From positions 47,284,134-47,348,133 of the forward strand of contig CM031879.1 of assembly GCA_018697195.1 (NCBI GenBank): a DNA stretch of 64,000 bases, written 5' to 3'. Each line of letters starts with the position of its first letter. The first letter of the stretch is position 1. The notes under the pieces were generated by a model, which saw nothing but the letters and a program-made list of their open reading frames with translations, made no database searches and was not told the DNA's origin. Source of the stretch: Certhia americana. Taxonomy: Eukaryota; Chordata; Aves; Passeriformes; Certhiidae. Of this stretch, positions 23,384-37,200 are shown in pieces. A program made the position numbers and the translations under genes.

Positions 23384-26300
23384 TGAGTATTGCATGAAGA
23401 AACCAACTCAGCAGACAAGCTAAGACATCACACCTCTAACAATAAACAGGAACTCTAAATGCACTTAATAATTCCATTAAATTTCTGGAGGCATGGCTCA
23501 AGAGCATCTGGCAACATTCCTCACTCCAAAACATTGGGGATATTGCTGGAACCAGTGACTTCTTAAAAACTGCAATAAGCTTTCAGAGGGCTCACAGGAA
23601 GTGGTCTGAAATTTGAGGCGCACTATTCCCTGGTACAAGTTTGGTTTTATTCCCAAAATGCTCATAATATATATTCCTTACCCACATTTATGAAACACAC
23701 TTCCTCCCTCTATGGCCTCTCCTCTTTTTTGACCAGCTGGTTGCAAACTCCTTGGTGATGCTTTGCTTCAGCTTGTAATGAAGTGCAATTGACCACAGTC
23801 CTCAGCCTGGTTCAGATGCAGCAAAGAGGCTTCCACTGCCTGGTCCAGGAAATTAGCCTCCACAGGGTTACAAAATCATCTTTCTCCTCTCTGCAGTACT
23901 GGCTGGGCTTATGGATGGTCTCACAGAGGGTGCATCCAGCGTTAGGAGTTGTTGGGGTAGTGCAAGGGACCTCAGCTTAGGCACTGTGTGACTTCTCCAT
24001 CCTATCCCTCTTTCCACACAGGTTGTCTCATTCAATGCCCCTAGAACTTTCATTTAATGGTACAATATACCACTTTCTTTCCAAGACAGCCCCCCAGGAA
24101 GCTCAACCTGCTCTGAGTATCTCTGAAGATTACCGGTGCTAAGCAATTTGCAGCCAAATACTTTGGTCCGCCCATCATTTTGACACAGCCCAGGGTAAGA
24201 ATAAAACATTTCTTACTGAAACACCTCTGAAATGGATGGAGTGATGTTTTCAACTCTCACCTGGGGTTTTGGAGCTCCATGGGGAGTAGAGACTATAACA
24301 CTGAAATGAAAAATGGCCTTAGCATCCTCCTGAAGCCCCACAAATTTTAATCACGTTGGAATCATTGCTGATGCTGTGGAAACCACCATACCTTGCAAGA
24401 GAGAGACTCTTTTGGTCAGTTCTGCACAGTTCTGAAATGGCTTGTGGTCCTTACAGTGGGCATGAGACAGAGGAAAGAAAGAACATACTGCTGTGGTGGG
24501 GATGCATGAGAAAGAGAGATGGATGTTTCTGGCAGTCTCATGGCTGTACAAGACATTTGTGGATGCTCTGCACCCCGAAACCACCTGAGCAAGTCTCTTC
24601 CACACCTCTGTCTGGGACCTGAGAGCTGCAGAGTTATCTAGGCAGCTTGTAATGCAGCAGAGGAGCTGTGCCCAGAAGACCAGTCCAAAAACTTTCTGGG
24701 AACCTCTGAAGTGTCCCCACTCACCTTCAGCATAGCCAGCTCCCAGTGATGAGAGGAGCAGCTCATGGCCCCAGGAGGGCTCAATGTCCCCAGCCTGGGA
24801 CACTGGGCACGCCCCTTGCCATGCAGAACCACTGCCTCTCCCAGGCAGTCTGCAGCACTGACCACTGCTTGGCTGGCCACCCCTTTATTTTAAAGCATGT
24901 CAGATGTTCAGCTCAGCAGAACACAGAGCTGTAATTTGGCTAGGCAGGGTGCAGATGGGCTGGTGTGGTTGCTGTGATCTCAGTGGATTAGCATGTAAAC
25001 ATGTTTTGACTGAAGAAAACTACAGGGCCATGCTCAAGAGCAGTTCCTGGGTGGGATTTATAGAGCTAGGCAATCCATTTAAATGTGGCCCCATGGACTG
25101 GGAGGGAGGAAGCATTGTGATAAACAGCCAAATTTCTGCCCTGGCTTGCAGGAAAGAAGCTTGCCTCGAAGCCCTCTCTCTTTCTGATTAAGAAGCTGCA
25201 TACTCTGGAAGAGGATGCATTTTCTGGGTGCAAAGGCATCAAGCAAATGTAACTTTTGCTTTCTGCCTCAGCTCTGACATGATCACATAAGAAACCCAAT
25301 GCCTCTTCTATTGAAGTAATCTGGAGAGGATAAGTTTATTTTGCAGAGATATTCTATAAACCAGCCCCAGTCTGCCTCAATTACCATGGTTGGAGGAAGC
25401 ATATACAGTAATTTTCTATCAGATATGGAGAGTACCTTTAAAACCAGCAGGAAATAATAAATGATCAGTTCACCTCCCATTACCTACCTCAGGCTAATTC
25501 TCAGATTTTCATATCTTCCTAGGAGCGACCTCAGTGGAATTGCCACAGCAAATATTGGAATGCTGTCTTGGAAACTGGGAAGCCATTCTTCAGATGAACT
25601 GATAAGCCTGAGCCCAAATCCCCTGTGGTGTGAGTGAACCCTGACTCACACCCATATCACTATTCAACAGAGGCCTTGAGCTTCCAACTCAAGGCCTGGT
25701 TTGTCCCTTCAACCCAAAATTGGGTATCCTCATTGAGAGCATGCAAAAGAAGGGCACTAGGATATTGTAATGGCAAATTCCTCCAAATCCTCTGACTGAG
25801 CTTGTGCCTCTGGACCAAGATGCAACAAGGGGAGAAAGCCAAGCCAAACTTTGTATGGAAACCACTCCTTATCTGGAGCAGGAAGCAGCCTATGCTGTGG
25901 AGGGGCCAGAGCAAAACATGATGAGGAGAGAAATGCATGGGACTCCTGGGGAGAGGTGGGCAAGGGAGTGGGTGGAAGAAAGAAGGAGAGAAATGGTAAG
26001 AAGAGACTTAGGTAAACAAACCAAAAGGCATCCATGAATAAATTCTGGAATTATCTGAATTATTTCCCTGGTATCACATTACACACATTTCTCTGGAACC
26101 CTTGGGAAAATAAGGCACTTAATTTCTTTCTGGATAATCCAGGAAAAGGCGAGGCTGAAGCCCCCTGGTTTGGGTGTGGGGGCACCTCGGGGAGGGCAGG
26201 GAGGTGGTGAGGCACTGTATAAAATCCCTGTGTCAAAGGGCCTGGGGGCCCAAGTGATGCACAAGGCACTCACTGTATGTCTGCATTGTCTCCTTCATAA

Positions 26301-29300
26301 AAGGGGCTGGGACTGGGAAAAAGGAGGCAGTTTCTAGGATACTGGCCAGCAGTTGCTGGAATGCCCCGACCCCCCCAGCCCCTACACGCTATAAGGGCAG
26401 CAGGGAGGGGAATGGGGAGGAGAGATGCATTTGTGCCCTTTTATTTTTGTTTTTTTTTTTCTATGGTGAAAATAAGGAAGGTTTTCCTTTCAGGAGCCAC
26501 TTCTCACCCCACTTTAGAAATTTTCAGCTGTACACAGTAAGGAATTTTGAGATGGTCAACTCCTGACTGCCCAGGGCACAGGGATGGGAAAAATCATTCC
26601 ATAAATGCTGAGATCTGCAAACTGCTGGAGCTTTTGTCCATATCTACTTTGGCCCGGAGACCTTTATGCAGTGTTCAGCTGTGAGATGGACTGGTTGGCA
26701 ATTAATACTTTATTCTGCAAGAGTACCTTGGTGCAAGGGCTGGGGGTGTCAGAATGGTGAATAAGAGTGATAGATGTGTGCTTTGACACCTCAGAAAACA
26801 AAGTTTGGATTAAAAGTTAAATGGACCAGAGGCACGTGCAGAAAGAAAGAAAAGGAAATTTACATTGTACATACCAACAGGGAAGGACCAATGAGTAAAT
26901 CTCAGGTTTGTGATGGGTCAAAAGGTAACCCTAAATACACTGATACTTTGCCAGGAGCTCCATGGAAGTGTCAGCTCCATCCCTGGGATGCAGCAGTGCT
27001 GTGATCAGCCCTGTTCCTCCCTGGAGAAAGGTCACCTTGCCCTTGGTGCTGTCACCACCTGACCTGCTGAGGCCACCAAAGGGAGAGCCAGCTCTGCAGT
27101 GCTGCAGGTGCGTCCTCAGTGTCCTGGGCCGGGCTGTGGGAACAGACTTCTTTTGTTGCCCTCTGGGAAAAACCACAAAATCCAGCCCACTCTGGTTATT
27201 GTAAAACCACCCCTGAAACGTTATTAGTTATGGGATCACATCAAGGGAAGGAATGCCTCACCTGACGGGGGCTATGCTGGGCTCTGGTGGCAGTATGGGT
27301 TAGGGTTTTTTGGATAAAGGAAGTCCTCCTGGTGAGGTCCTTGATGAGATCTGAGGTCCCACCCTACAGGGCTGGGAGGATTTTCTCATCTTGAATGCAG
27401 ATGGAAAGGGAAGTTTTGGGGCAGCAAGGGAGAAGGGTTTTTGAAATCTTCTTTTGTGAGTCCTCCCTTTCTGAAGGCCAGTTTTCCAGGGGAGACCTGG
27501 CTTGGCAAGCCACCAGCACTTTAACGATCGCAGACACAACCATTCAGGCCACTCGTTCCATTCAAGGAATTGTGGAGTCCCACACAATAGTGGCCTCCCA
27601 GCATCTTCCTGTGCCACCTCCTGCTCATCAAACAGGGGTAATCAAAGCCATCCCCCCAGCAAGAGAAGAAGCACTAGTTAGTGCAGTGCTATTGCTTTTG
27701 GGCACAGCTTTTTGTGCTTCCCCGAGCTGTCAGAATAGGAAGGACACTTTGCTGTAGGTCTGGTCCCCCACCCAGGCTGTACTGTGGTCACATTCCTCCT
27801 GCCCACAAGGAGCTGGGAGTAGGAGGGTAGGGGGTGGAGGTGGGATACTGCATTAAATACAGCAGGAGGCAGCAATTTGATTTTGTGTATTATCAAAATA
27901 GTGCAATGCTGGAAACTTTCCATGGTGCTAAATCTAAATAATACGGCCTGGAGTTGTTTGCACGGGGGATCATATTTTGTTGAGGATTTTGCAATGTTTT
28001 TTTCCAGCCTACTTCAGTTCTCCTTGAATTTGAGGAGGAGTAGAACTGGCCTAACTTGGACCAGCCCTGGGGGAGGGCTATGGACTTTCATGCAGAAGAA
28101 ATCTGGCTCACAAACCTTGAGAAATGTATCTGAGGGTTGGGTTTGTTGAAGGGGCTTTTTTTATATATAGACAGGACTAGGCAAGACATTCTGAGGTTAA
28201 ATTCTATGCATTTATAGGAACTCTGGTAAAGTAATTAAGGACCCAGATTTGACTTGCATTAGCATAGTTATAGCCTGGTGGGGAATGTTTTCCATGTTCC
28301 TTGCATCTATTTTTGTAATGATACTAATCCTTTACATTTCTGTATCACCTTTCATTTAGGGGGACTAGATCCCAAGATACTTTACATATGCAGGACAAAT
28401 ATACAGACAGACATGACAGTGCTGTACCTAAAACAGATTGGAAAGTGGTGTGAGAAATGCAACTTCTTGAAGACTTTTGACAGCCTTGTCTCCTTTTCAC
28501 CCCATGTCTGTATGCTAGGGAATACAGAAACTCTCCATGCTGCTCCCAGGCATGTGCACGTGTGCACAAACACACTCATTTAACACAAACTTGCCTCCAC
28601 TTTCTGCTTTCCACTTCTCAAAAAGTGGAATTTGGCAAGAAGTGTAGCAACAAAAAATATTTGGTCCTGGGTAGAGAAAGCTAAATGATGAAAATACAAG
28701 GGATTTTTAACCAGACTTGTGAATTTTATGTGTAAGTGTTTTTCATATTATTGCTGCATCATTGCACGGAACTTGTGAAACCATAAAAGCTCACCACTGT
28801 GTAAAAACCAAACCTTATTCATCCTAATCTATTGTCAGTGACCACCACATTAGATGATTTGGGACTTTCTTATCAGGAAACACAGACAGAAGTTTGCAAT
28901 TTTACCAGCAAATTCCTAAGTTCAACCTTAAACTCCAAAACTTCTTATTACGTTTACATGAAATACAGAAATATTCCTCTTAATGGGAGCCTTAGTATAC
29001 CACCTTCAGCCTAGTAACAGCATGCAATGACTCATGACACTCACTGAATATTTTTAAAAGGAATTCCTTGAAAAAAACCTAGGATTTAGGAACTCCCGTG
29101 TTACTAAAATTCAGTTATTATTTCACAATTAAATTTTTAGGCAAATGACATATTTAGAGCTCAATATTTTCATGTTACAGAAGCAAATACAATTTTCTTT
29201 TAAAAATAAGTTGTTCCTTTCCTCTGACCAGTATAAAACAGTAATCCTGTCAAATCAGTCCATAATTAGACCTGAATCATAAGGTTATTGTTATACAAAG

Positions 29301-32300
29301 AACCATTTCAAATGTTTTAAGAGGATTTCGTTCAGTGTTAATCACAGTTTCTCTCTTCTATGATCTTAAAATTTTTGGAGACAGTATGTTCAAGCACACT
29401 TGGCTGAAAATTAAAGAGGAGAAAAAAAAAAGCAATTTCTTCTCCTAAAATATCCTCCCTGACTTGTTTTTTTGTGAAGCATGTCACAATCCTCACGTGT
29501 GTAACTGCTGCACACCGTGCACGTGTATTTTGGGCAAGGGAGCAAACACAGCACTGTGAGCTCTGGAAATAGCCTGAAATGTGGACAAAACATACCAATG
29601 GCTTTGAAAAGCCACATAAACTACTTCACAAATGTAACTTAGATATCCAGCAAATGCAACAAGAACAACTTTGTTATGCTGTCTGGTTCAGAAAGCAATG
29701 CTTTTAGCATGTGTGGCTAATAGGAGCCTTAGCTGTGCTTGATCACTTCCCCCATAAGCTGTTTAAACATGAGGCATTAGGCTGGAAAGCTGAGCACTTT
29801 CACAGAGGATGGGGGTTAATAATTCACAGTGCAAAGTCCTGTTTGATCTGCTGAGAAATTCAATCCAGCTAGAGCATAATTTTGCTTAATAGCATAGTGG
29901 GTGAGGAGGTTGCCAGAGGTGGAACGCTTCCCTCCTGGATGAGGTCAGGCTGCTGGAGCTGGCCCGTGTGCCACCACCTGGAGTTCTGCTGTCCCCCTTC
30001 CTCATGGTCCTGCTCACTTTTGCTGTGTGTTTAACACATGCACGTGTATTCATGTCTGAGCTCCATTTGCTCTGGCAGCTGCTGTAGGTGAGTTGTGGAT
30101 GCGTTTTTGGAAGTCTCCCAAGGCCCAGATACTCCCAGCCCACCAGAAGGAGCCTCATTCTCCAGGTGGAGGCTCCCCAGCTGAGAAATGTGCCAATAAT
30201 GACAGAAGAGAAGCCAAGCTTTTCCCTGGTGTGTTGATGCACAGGTACATTCACTGCTGTGTGTGCCTCTGAGGGCTGCCTCTCAAAGCCAAGAGCACAA
30301 GGGAGCTGTATAGGTAGGATTTTCCTCTTGTGCACATCCTACACATGGCAATTCACTGTGTGCTGCCTTGCAATGTCTAGCCCTGCGTTTTTGAGGAGAA
30401 TGGAAAATTTGTCAAAACATTGCCACTTTAGCAGAAAGCTGGGCGAGTTCCCTTGTTCTTAATAGAATGTACCTTTCTTTTACTGCTGCTAATGCAGAAA
30501 GCAGCTGATCATATTCTGTGGGACTCACATTGTTTTTATAGTACTTTGCCTTGGAATAAACCAGGGCATATTGCATGTCAAGAACAGCAAGGATTTTATG
30601 GTGGAAGACAGGCCATGGATTCCCATGGATGCTCTTTCCTTTCTTTAGACCTCTGAAAGAAATTGAGTGCTATACTACACCATCAGAGACATAGTAGCTC
30701 CTCAAAAATAGACAGGATTGTCATTTGTTGCTTTAAAGTGCATTCAGCATGCACTTGCCTATTTGGGTTGTTAAAGCATTTCATCAAGCACTTGTGCAAC
30801 ACCTCATCCTAACCCACAACTGCAGCCCTCTGCTGTAATACAAACAGTGATGATAAATTAATGTCTGGCTTGGCCATGTTGCTACAGTCTCCAATTCTGA
30901 GAATGTTTTCATTTAGAGAAGAGAAATCAAATGGTAGATTCCACTCTCTCACCCTTCCTGTCCGTGAACAAGCTGGTCCTTGTTATAAACCCAGTGTAAC
31001 TTGCCCTGGGGGAGGAGGTACAGTGGAAGCCCCTCACCCTTGATGTAATGGCAGCATGTTAGTAGTTATTTCTAGGGGATTTTTTTTAGTTAGCTATTTC
31101 AAAAGGAGAAGGAAAGAGTTTCTTGAAAACCAGATGCAAAAGTTTCACAAGTAGAAAGACCAGAGCAGGCAGAGGTGAAATGCATTACAAACATGATGCT
31201 CCTTCCAAACCCAGAATCATCATCACAGAAGCAACAATCTGATGTTGTTCACCTTACAGAGTCTGTGACTGTTTCCGTACATGACACAGAGTGGATAGTC
31301 AGAATCCCTGGATAATCAGCTTTGTCAGCTGGGCTCTCACTGCTTCCTGAGGCTGCTCAGCCTGAACTCACATAACACCCTGGCTGAGATCAAGAAAGTG
31401 ACCAGCATTGCTCAGAAGTACCTTACCAAAAATAAACATGCACGGAGCCATGGAGCCACTGCTCTTCAGTGCTGCTCTCAAGGGCTCACTGAGCTCCCTG
31501 GAGACTCAAAAATCAACCAGGAGGAAGCACTCGTGGCCCACTGGCATGGTTGCATTGGTATGCTGTCTCAGAGAGGACCAGCCTTTAAGCTGGGGAAGTT
31601 TCCAGGCATGTATTTTTGTCCATGCTACAAAGAGCCATGGCAGGCAAGGGTTAGTAGTGTTCTTTCCTTGTTTTTCATGTCATACATACATCAGGGTATG
31701 ATCATGAATTCATACACTAATTTTGTTAAGTGTCCTCACAGCCTTAGAGAAAGTAAAGGCAGGGAGCCTTTGGAAGCAGCATTTGATACCTGCAGACTTG
31801 TGGGTTGAGTCAGAGAGCTGGGATAAATGAAAGGGGTACGCCATCATTCCTAGAAACTACTAAGTTTTAGACAGCCGAGGGATAGCCAAGACAGCAGGAT
31901 GCATGGAATGCCTACAGGAGTGGAGGAGTGAGGACAGCATGGGTAGCCTTGCTTAAAGGAAGGTGCACTTCCTTTTTGTATATCCCAGCTTCTGCTCCCT
32001 CAGCAAGCTCAGCTTACAGACCACAAGGTCTGCTTGACAGAACAGCAGCTGGGAGATATAAAGGCAGGGATTCAAACGAAGTGCGTGTATTTTAAAACAT
32101 CAAAACACTGCAGCAAGGCTCCAACCCCTCCTTGTCTTTTGCCCTGCCCTGACTACCTCCAGCACCATTAATCTCAAAGAAAAACTAGATTGGTCTTTGA
32201 GCTAGGGCTTTCCTCTCTGATTACAGTGTTTGTACTACACAGTGCCGGGTAAGCCCCAGGTGCTGGAGCTGTGCATCAAAGGCACTCCCATTCCCACACG

Positions 32301-33278
32301 GAGGATGCTGTGTTAAGGGACTGCCACCTGGCAGCATCTCCAAGGAACTGCAAAAACACTTTGCAGAGACAAAGTTAGTGAGCATCAGCCTGCAGGAGAC
32401 TTGTGATGCATGCAGGAAAGAGAGATCGGGTCTGGTTGAGCCAGACTGGTGTTGCTGACTGATGGAGCTGGCATTGAGGGGCTGCAACTGTGATGAAAGA
32501 CGCTAGGCCACGCAAACATTCATGGTGACAACCTTATCAGGGACTTTCCCACTCAGTTAAGAAGTTGTTCTTCCTTTGAGAAAAATCCCAATGCTTTTCC
32601 TCTCTTACTTCAAGTTAGCTGAAGATACCTGATCTAGTTGTATTCAGTCATGGTCTCTATTTAGGTAAGAGCTAAGCTTTGGATTTGTGACGATACACCT
32701 AAAAAGGTAGGTCTCACCTCATCCCTACTCTTTTAGTTAAACAGAGGAGACCAAAGGTGACAACTATACTGAGGAGTGGTGTGGGATGAACAGAAAAATA
32801 AAATTTTCTCCCTTGACCAAAATCAAATAACCCAACTTCTTTCATTTTTAAGTCTTCAATACTGCCTCCTTACCTGTGCTACTCTTATTTTTTCTTGTGC
32901 AAGCTGGCAGATGAAACAAGAGCATCTTCTCGAACACATTCTCTGGACTTTTCTCCCAGATACGACTCTCAGACAGGTTGCCTAAAGCTCTCTAAACCAG
33001 CTAACTTTGAAAAGGACCACATGAAAGGCAGTAAGTAATTTCTCTAATATTTCAGAAGACTTCAACTGGGAACACTTTGGAAAGTGTACTGTACACCCAA
33101 TATCATAGGGAACAAACTTCCAAACTTTTGTTTGTAAAGACAAAAAAAGAAACCTGCATGAACAAGATGAATTTGAGGCTTAGCTGAGCCTGAGATCCTT
33201 TTGCCACTAGTCATTGCTATGCTTAGCAGGTGAAGGGCCTTGACAAGTAGTACGGTTTGGTTATCTTTTCATAATTTA

Positions 33279-33294
33279 TATGCAAATTTGCATA
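33279..33294. promoter_or_regulatory. Palindromic octamer (POU-factor) motif pair
   Basis: TATGCAAATTTGCATA is a perfect 16-bp palindrome holding the octamer ATGCAAAT on each strand with overlapping halves. It lies 420 bases into the intron after the first coding exon of SYN3. POU proteins bind ATGCAAAT; regulatory use here is only inferred. Confidence 0.35.
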
Positions 33295-33714
33295 CAGAGA
33301 AAAGCTCAAGAGAGATGAAGAGCTGGAGAGATTGAGTCACTTTTAATTTTTAGAGTTAGCACAGTAGATTAAGGTCCTGAACCACATCATTAACAGTTTC
33401 AGCTATGACGTTTTAGGATCATTGCTAGATGTGACGCTCGGCTAAGCCAGCTGAGCCAAGAACTCCCTGTGCGTATTCGTATATTGGAGCTATGAAGAAG
33501 TTGGTCAATGAATACCAAATGAACATTTTTTACCCAGAAAGTTCTGAAAAATCCTACTCTGCCATTCACACAAGTTGTCTGACAGACACTAGCCTGGGGC
33601 CAGAGCTGGTGACCCAGATGTGAAAGCCTCTGAGCACTCCCTGCAGATTATCTGTGGTTCCCAGACCCCAGAGGATGTGGAGCTGAATTCAGTGGGGGAT
33701 GACGGGTCACTTAC

Positions 33715-34031
33715 CAGTCCGTGTGTGCGTCATCGATCACCAGGAGGATCTTGGGTTTCTGTGCCATGGGGGGCGCGGGGCCGGCCGAGTGATCGATCAG
33801 TCCTGCAGCTGCTTGCGTGGTTTGCTTCATGGCGCTGGAGATGGAGCTGAAGATGCTGCTGCCAGCAGAGGAAGAGTGCGAGGGCTGGGGTGGCTGCAGG
33901 TGCTTTCTCTCTGTGGCAGGAGAAACCGGGGAGCTCGTGGAGCTGTCGGGGCGCTGCAGGTCCATCATGTAGCCATTAGGCAGGTTTGCCACGAAACTGC
34001 TGTCTGAGAGACGCCGCCGGAGAAAATTCAT
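33715..34031 (-). CDS. SYN3: Synapsin III, first coding exon (residues 1-106)
   Basis: Synapsins coat synaptic vesicles, tether them to actin and control the reserve pool; synapsin III is the neuronal form expressed early in development. The exon encodes 105 codons plus two bases of a split Trp. Residues 1-28 are domain A, opening [13 protein letters not shown], with Ser9 in the RRRLS site phosphorylated by PKA and CaMKI in the family. Residues 29 to about 90 are the Ser/Pro-rich B domain, including [13 protein letters not shown]. Residues 92-106 ([15 protein letters not shown]) start the C domain. The short B domain, without long Pro runs, and the DSSTSSP segment fit SYN3 better than SYN1 or SYN2. 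The start is the first AUG in the exon: an in-frame TAA lies at 34086-34088, and -3 is A. The donor is CTG|GTAAGT at 33714, phase 2. The reading frame is intact. Confidence 0.97.
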
Positions 34032-34214
34032 CGTTGCAGTGTTGTGGGGAAACTTCCTCAGCAGGAGCAAGGCTGAACAGTGCTGTTACGAGTCCTGGAG
34101 GATGCTTCTGTGTCCGTGTGGGTACCTCCTTAAAGTCCAGGCAGGCAGGCTTTACCCCTTGAAACTGTGCTGGAGATATTTGGGTGATCTTGTCAGCTAT
34201 ATTTTCTTCCTCTC
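34032..34214 (-). other. SYN3: SYN3 5' untranslated part of the first coding exon
   Basis: On the minus strand a pyrimidine-rich run ending TTCTCTTTCCACAG stops at 34215, a good 3' splice site. That makes the exon start at 34214 and gives 183 bases of leader before the AUG. I found no other ATG on the minus strand between 34214 and 34032, so the leader carries no AUG-initiated upstream ORF in this exon. The acceptor implies a further non-coding exon upstream, as in mammalian SYN3. The exon boundary is inferred from sequence alone; transcript data could move it. Confidence 0.65.
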
Positions 34215-37200
34215 CTGTGGAAAGAGAATCAAATACATATATGTGAGATACATACTGTGAGACTGAGATAAGTAGCCAGGTACCTTAATCAACAAAAGAA
34301 GAAAGGACTGCTGGTTGCTATGCAGTATTCCACACTGCTACAGTCAAACAGTTAGGACAAAATATATGTCACCATTCTTATCCCCAAACGTTTTCTGGTC
34401 AGTACAGACCAGCCTGCACTAGCTTAGGGGCTAAAAATTTTATCACTGTGGAGAAAGAAAACATTACTCTGATAAATGTTAATTGTAAAACGAGAGGCAT
34501 CTTATTTTTAGTATCTTGTGCATTAAAAATGACAGAATAACCAGCAAATAATCCAAATGGATGTAAAGTTGTATCATCCTTGGTAGGCTTGTGAGCAAGG
34601 TTCTGAATGCAAGGAATGAATGTCCAAAATTCAAATAGGATGTAAGCAACAAATAGCAGAAAAATTCTCATACACATTTTGGTCAAGCTCAGTGACAGAA
34701 ATTACTCTTTCCTGTCCCTCCTCCTTTCTGCACTCACACTCTGAGCCAGGTGCTCACTGGTGGTTGGTTGGTAGATACTAGCAGGCTATCTGATTTTAGA
34801 AATTCACTTGTAGGAATTTTGCAGGTACTCAAAACTAGAAACTTGTCTGTCTAATCTTCACATAGTTTTTTCCTCTCTTGTTGGCATTTTTGGTTTGTTT
34901 GTTTGATGTTTTGATGAGAATTTATTCTGCTCATCTCTTCAAGTGAGAAAACAAACACTGTGAAATTAAAGTATTTGACTCTTCTCCCTTGACCCTGGTA
35001 TGATGACTTTGTTTTTACTCAGAATACTAAGTATTTCAGCAATTAAATAACCTCATAGTTCAAAAAATTCACCTCTAGGCACATCCCAGAAGACAGACTT
35101 CCACAGTAATTTCCCAAGAAATTTTTATCTGCTAAGACAGCCTTTGAGTCTTGGTTGGTGAGATTTAGGGGAAAAACAAAAGAAGATTATTACTGGTAAA
35201 ACACATATGTTTCTCAAGACATATATTTGAAGCAACAAAAATGAGAGTTTTCCCATACATCAAGTGAGATGAGTCTCATGCATCTAAAAAATTATGCCTA
35301 ACTTCCTCCACGTCTCTTTGAATGACTCCCTACAAATACTGGAGCTACTTGCCTTCACCTGGTTTGGTCTCCTTTACTGCTCACCCTCTTGTCCCAAACT
35401 CTGATTGCCTCCTGATGGCAGAAAATTGTCTTTTCCCAGTTGTCCAAGAGAACTAATAGCAAATCTCCCTCCTGGAGCTGTGGGTGTGAGCTCTTGGAGC
35501 AACCAAACAGCTTTCTTAAAAAAGCTCTCATTTATTTTCACCTACAGGGATTTACAAAGCTTTACAGACAGATGAGTCAGACCTGTCCACGTCCATATCT
35601 CTTGTAGCCCCCAAACCTTTAGAGGCTCAGATGAGCCTACCTGGAAGTGAGTAAGCTACAAAGAACCCCTTGGCACATCCCCAAATCTCGTTGTCCAGCA
35701 CCATCCCAACTCTGCAGGCACAGGATCCATCCAGAGCAGAGGGCTCCCTGCTGAAGCTCCTGACATTTGCTTATTAGAGCAATTTTGATTTCTAAGCCCT
35801 GGCAGTGCAAGTCCTCTGACTTAGCTGGAGCCTGGAGGTGGTATTTTCCCAGGGAATGGCTCAGGAAATCTTTAATGACTTCCTGCCACATTCACAGTCG
35901 ATAATGTATCTCAGGGTATTGTGCTGACTTCCCGCCTGGTCCTGGTGCACCCGGGGACTGCACAACATCAGCTGACACACACCAGGGAGCACTTTAGCAG
36001 CACTGGCTGGTTCTGCAGCAATTGTTCCAAAAAGCAGGTAATGGAGCATACCCATGAATTGTGAGCTAGCTACTCACCTCATATATGCACCCACACAACA
36101 CTTGTCCTACTGCAGGAATGGTGAGTGCCAGCACAGAGCCATCCACTTTACCTGTCCAGGATGACCTGGGTGGTACAGCCTACAAAAGCTTTGGGGATTT
36201 ATATACCACAGACTGGGTAAAAATGTCCTGTGCTGTCCTCTGCTCAGGAACCTGTGTTTTCTCCTCACATAACACAAAAAAGAAAAATCCCCTCCCTTGA
36301 GTGACAATCCATTCAGGAGTAGGTGCAGCCCTGGTTCAAGAGGAGCAGCCCCAGAGATCTGTTTGCTGATAAAAGGGGGCCAAATGGGTATCCCCTTACT
36401 GTGTACAGCTATTAAACATGCTCTTTCCTAGGGCCTTGGGGCTAGCTGGCAAGACATGAGGCATAAATTGGGTACTGGTTTTGGGAGAAGCACCTGCAGC
36501 ACAAGATACTTGCTCTTTGCACGACTTGCACATCAACTTGTGCAAACAAAAGTGCACGACACTTGGTTTCTGCTGTGGCAACTCTCAGCCACGGGAGGGA
36601 ACCTGCCCCTAGCCATACAGGCTGGACAAAGCTCTTGTCACGAGCCAATATCCTTGAGACAGGGTCAATGAGGACTTGCATTTTTGTGAAGGTGCTTCTT
36701 CCTCCCCTGAGAGATTTGTACTACCCAAATGAACATGGGTAACTTGCAAAGCATCAGTAAGTAAATAAACAGGCAAATATCTCTGCTGGGTCCTGCAATA
36801 AGGGAAGAACAGCATGGAGGCTCATGACCCAGGGTGTCCCAAAGCTGGGAAAGGCCAGAGTATTCTATGATGTGCATGGAAGGCACACAGTTTTCCTCTG
36901 CAACTGAACAATTTATCATACCTAGTGCAAGACCATAACCACTCTCCTCCTGGACCCTTTCAAATGAGAATATTTGCAGTGACCTGTCATCTTTTTTCCA
37001 CCAGGGGTTTTACAGTGGGAGATGTTACACAAGAGATGCTGGGAGCTGGCAAAATTCTCTTGTCTACAGAGTTTGGGACGTTGCAATTAGTCTGGTCTTG
37101 TACCTCTGCTGGTTGGCACAGCCTCCACTATCTGCTGAGACTGGGGATGTATGCTGTTGGCTGGGGGAGGAAGGAGAAGAACCCTAAACATGATGTCACA

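Larger units (their letters stand above)
21818..33714 (-). other. SYN3: SYN3 intron between first and second coding exons (11.9 kb)
   Basis: The intron runs from donor GTAAGT at 33714 to acceptor CAG at 21818. It holds an AAAT microsatellite (22906-22924), a 27-base poly(T) (23350-23376), a GC-rich patch with a TATAAAA match (about 26150-26410), and a palindromic octamer pair (33279-33294) 0.4 kb from the donor. I recognise no CR1 copy here. The open frames at 27395-27757 (plus) and 29886-30335 (minus) have no family signature. Confidence 0.85.

Noticed and set aside
34032..34070. N-terminal extension of SYN3 (13 codons before MNFL)
   Set aside because: The extension begins at TTG, not ATG, and vertebrate synapsins start at MNFLRRRLS.
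36060..36090. Minus-strand donor-like GTGAGT near 36077 and GTGAGG near 38998
   Set aside because: Donor-like words are common by chance in 30 kb; neither has supporting exon sequence.
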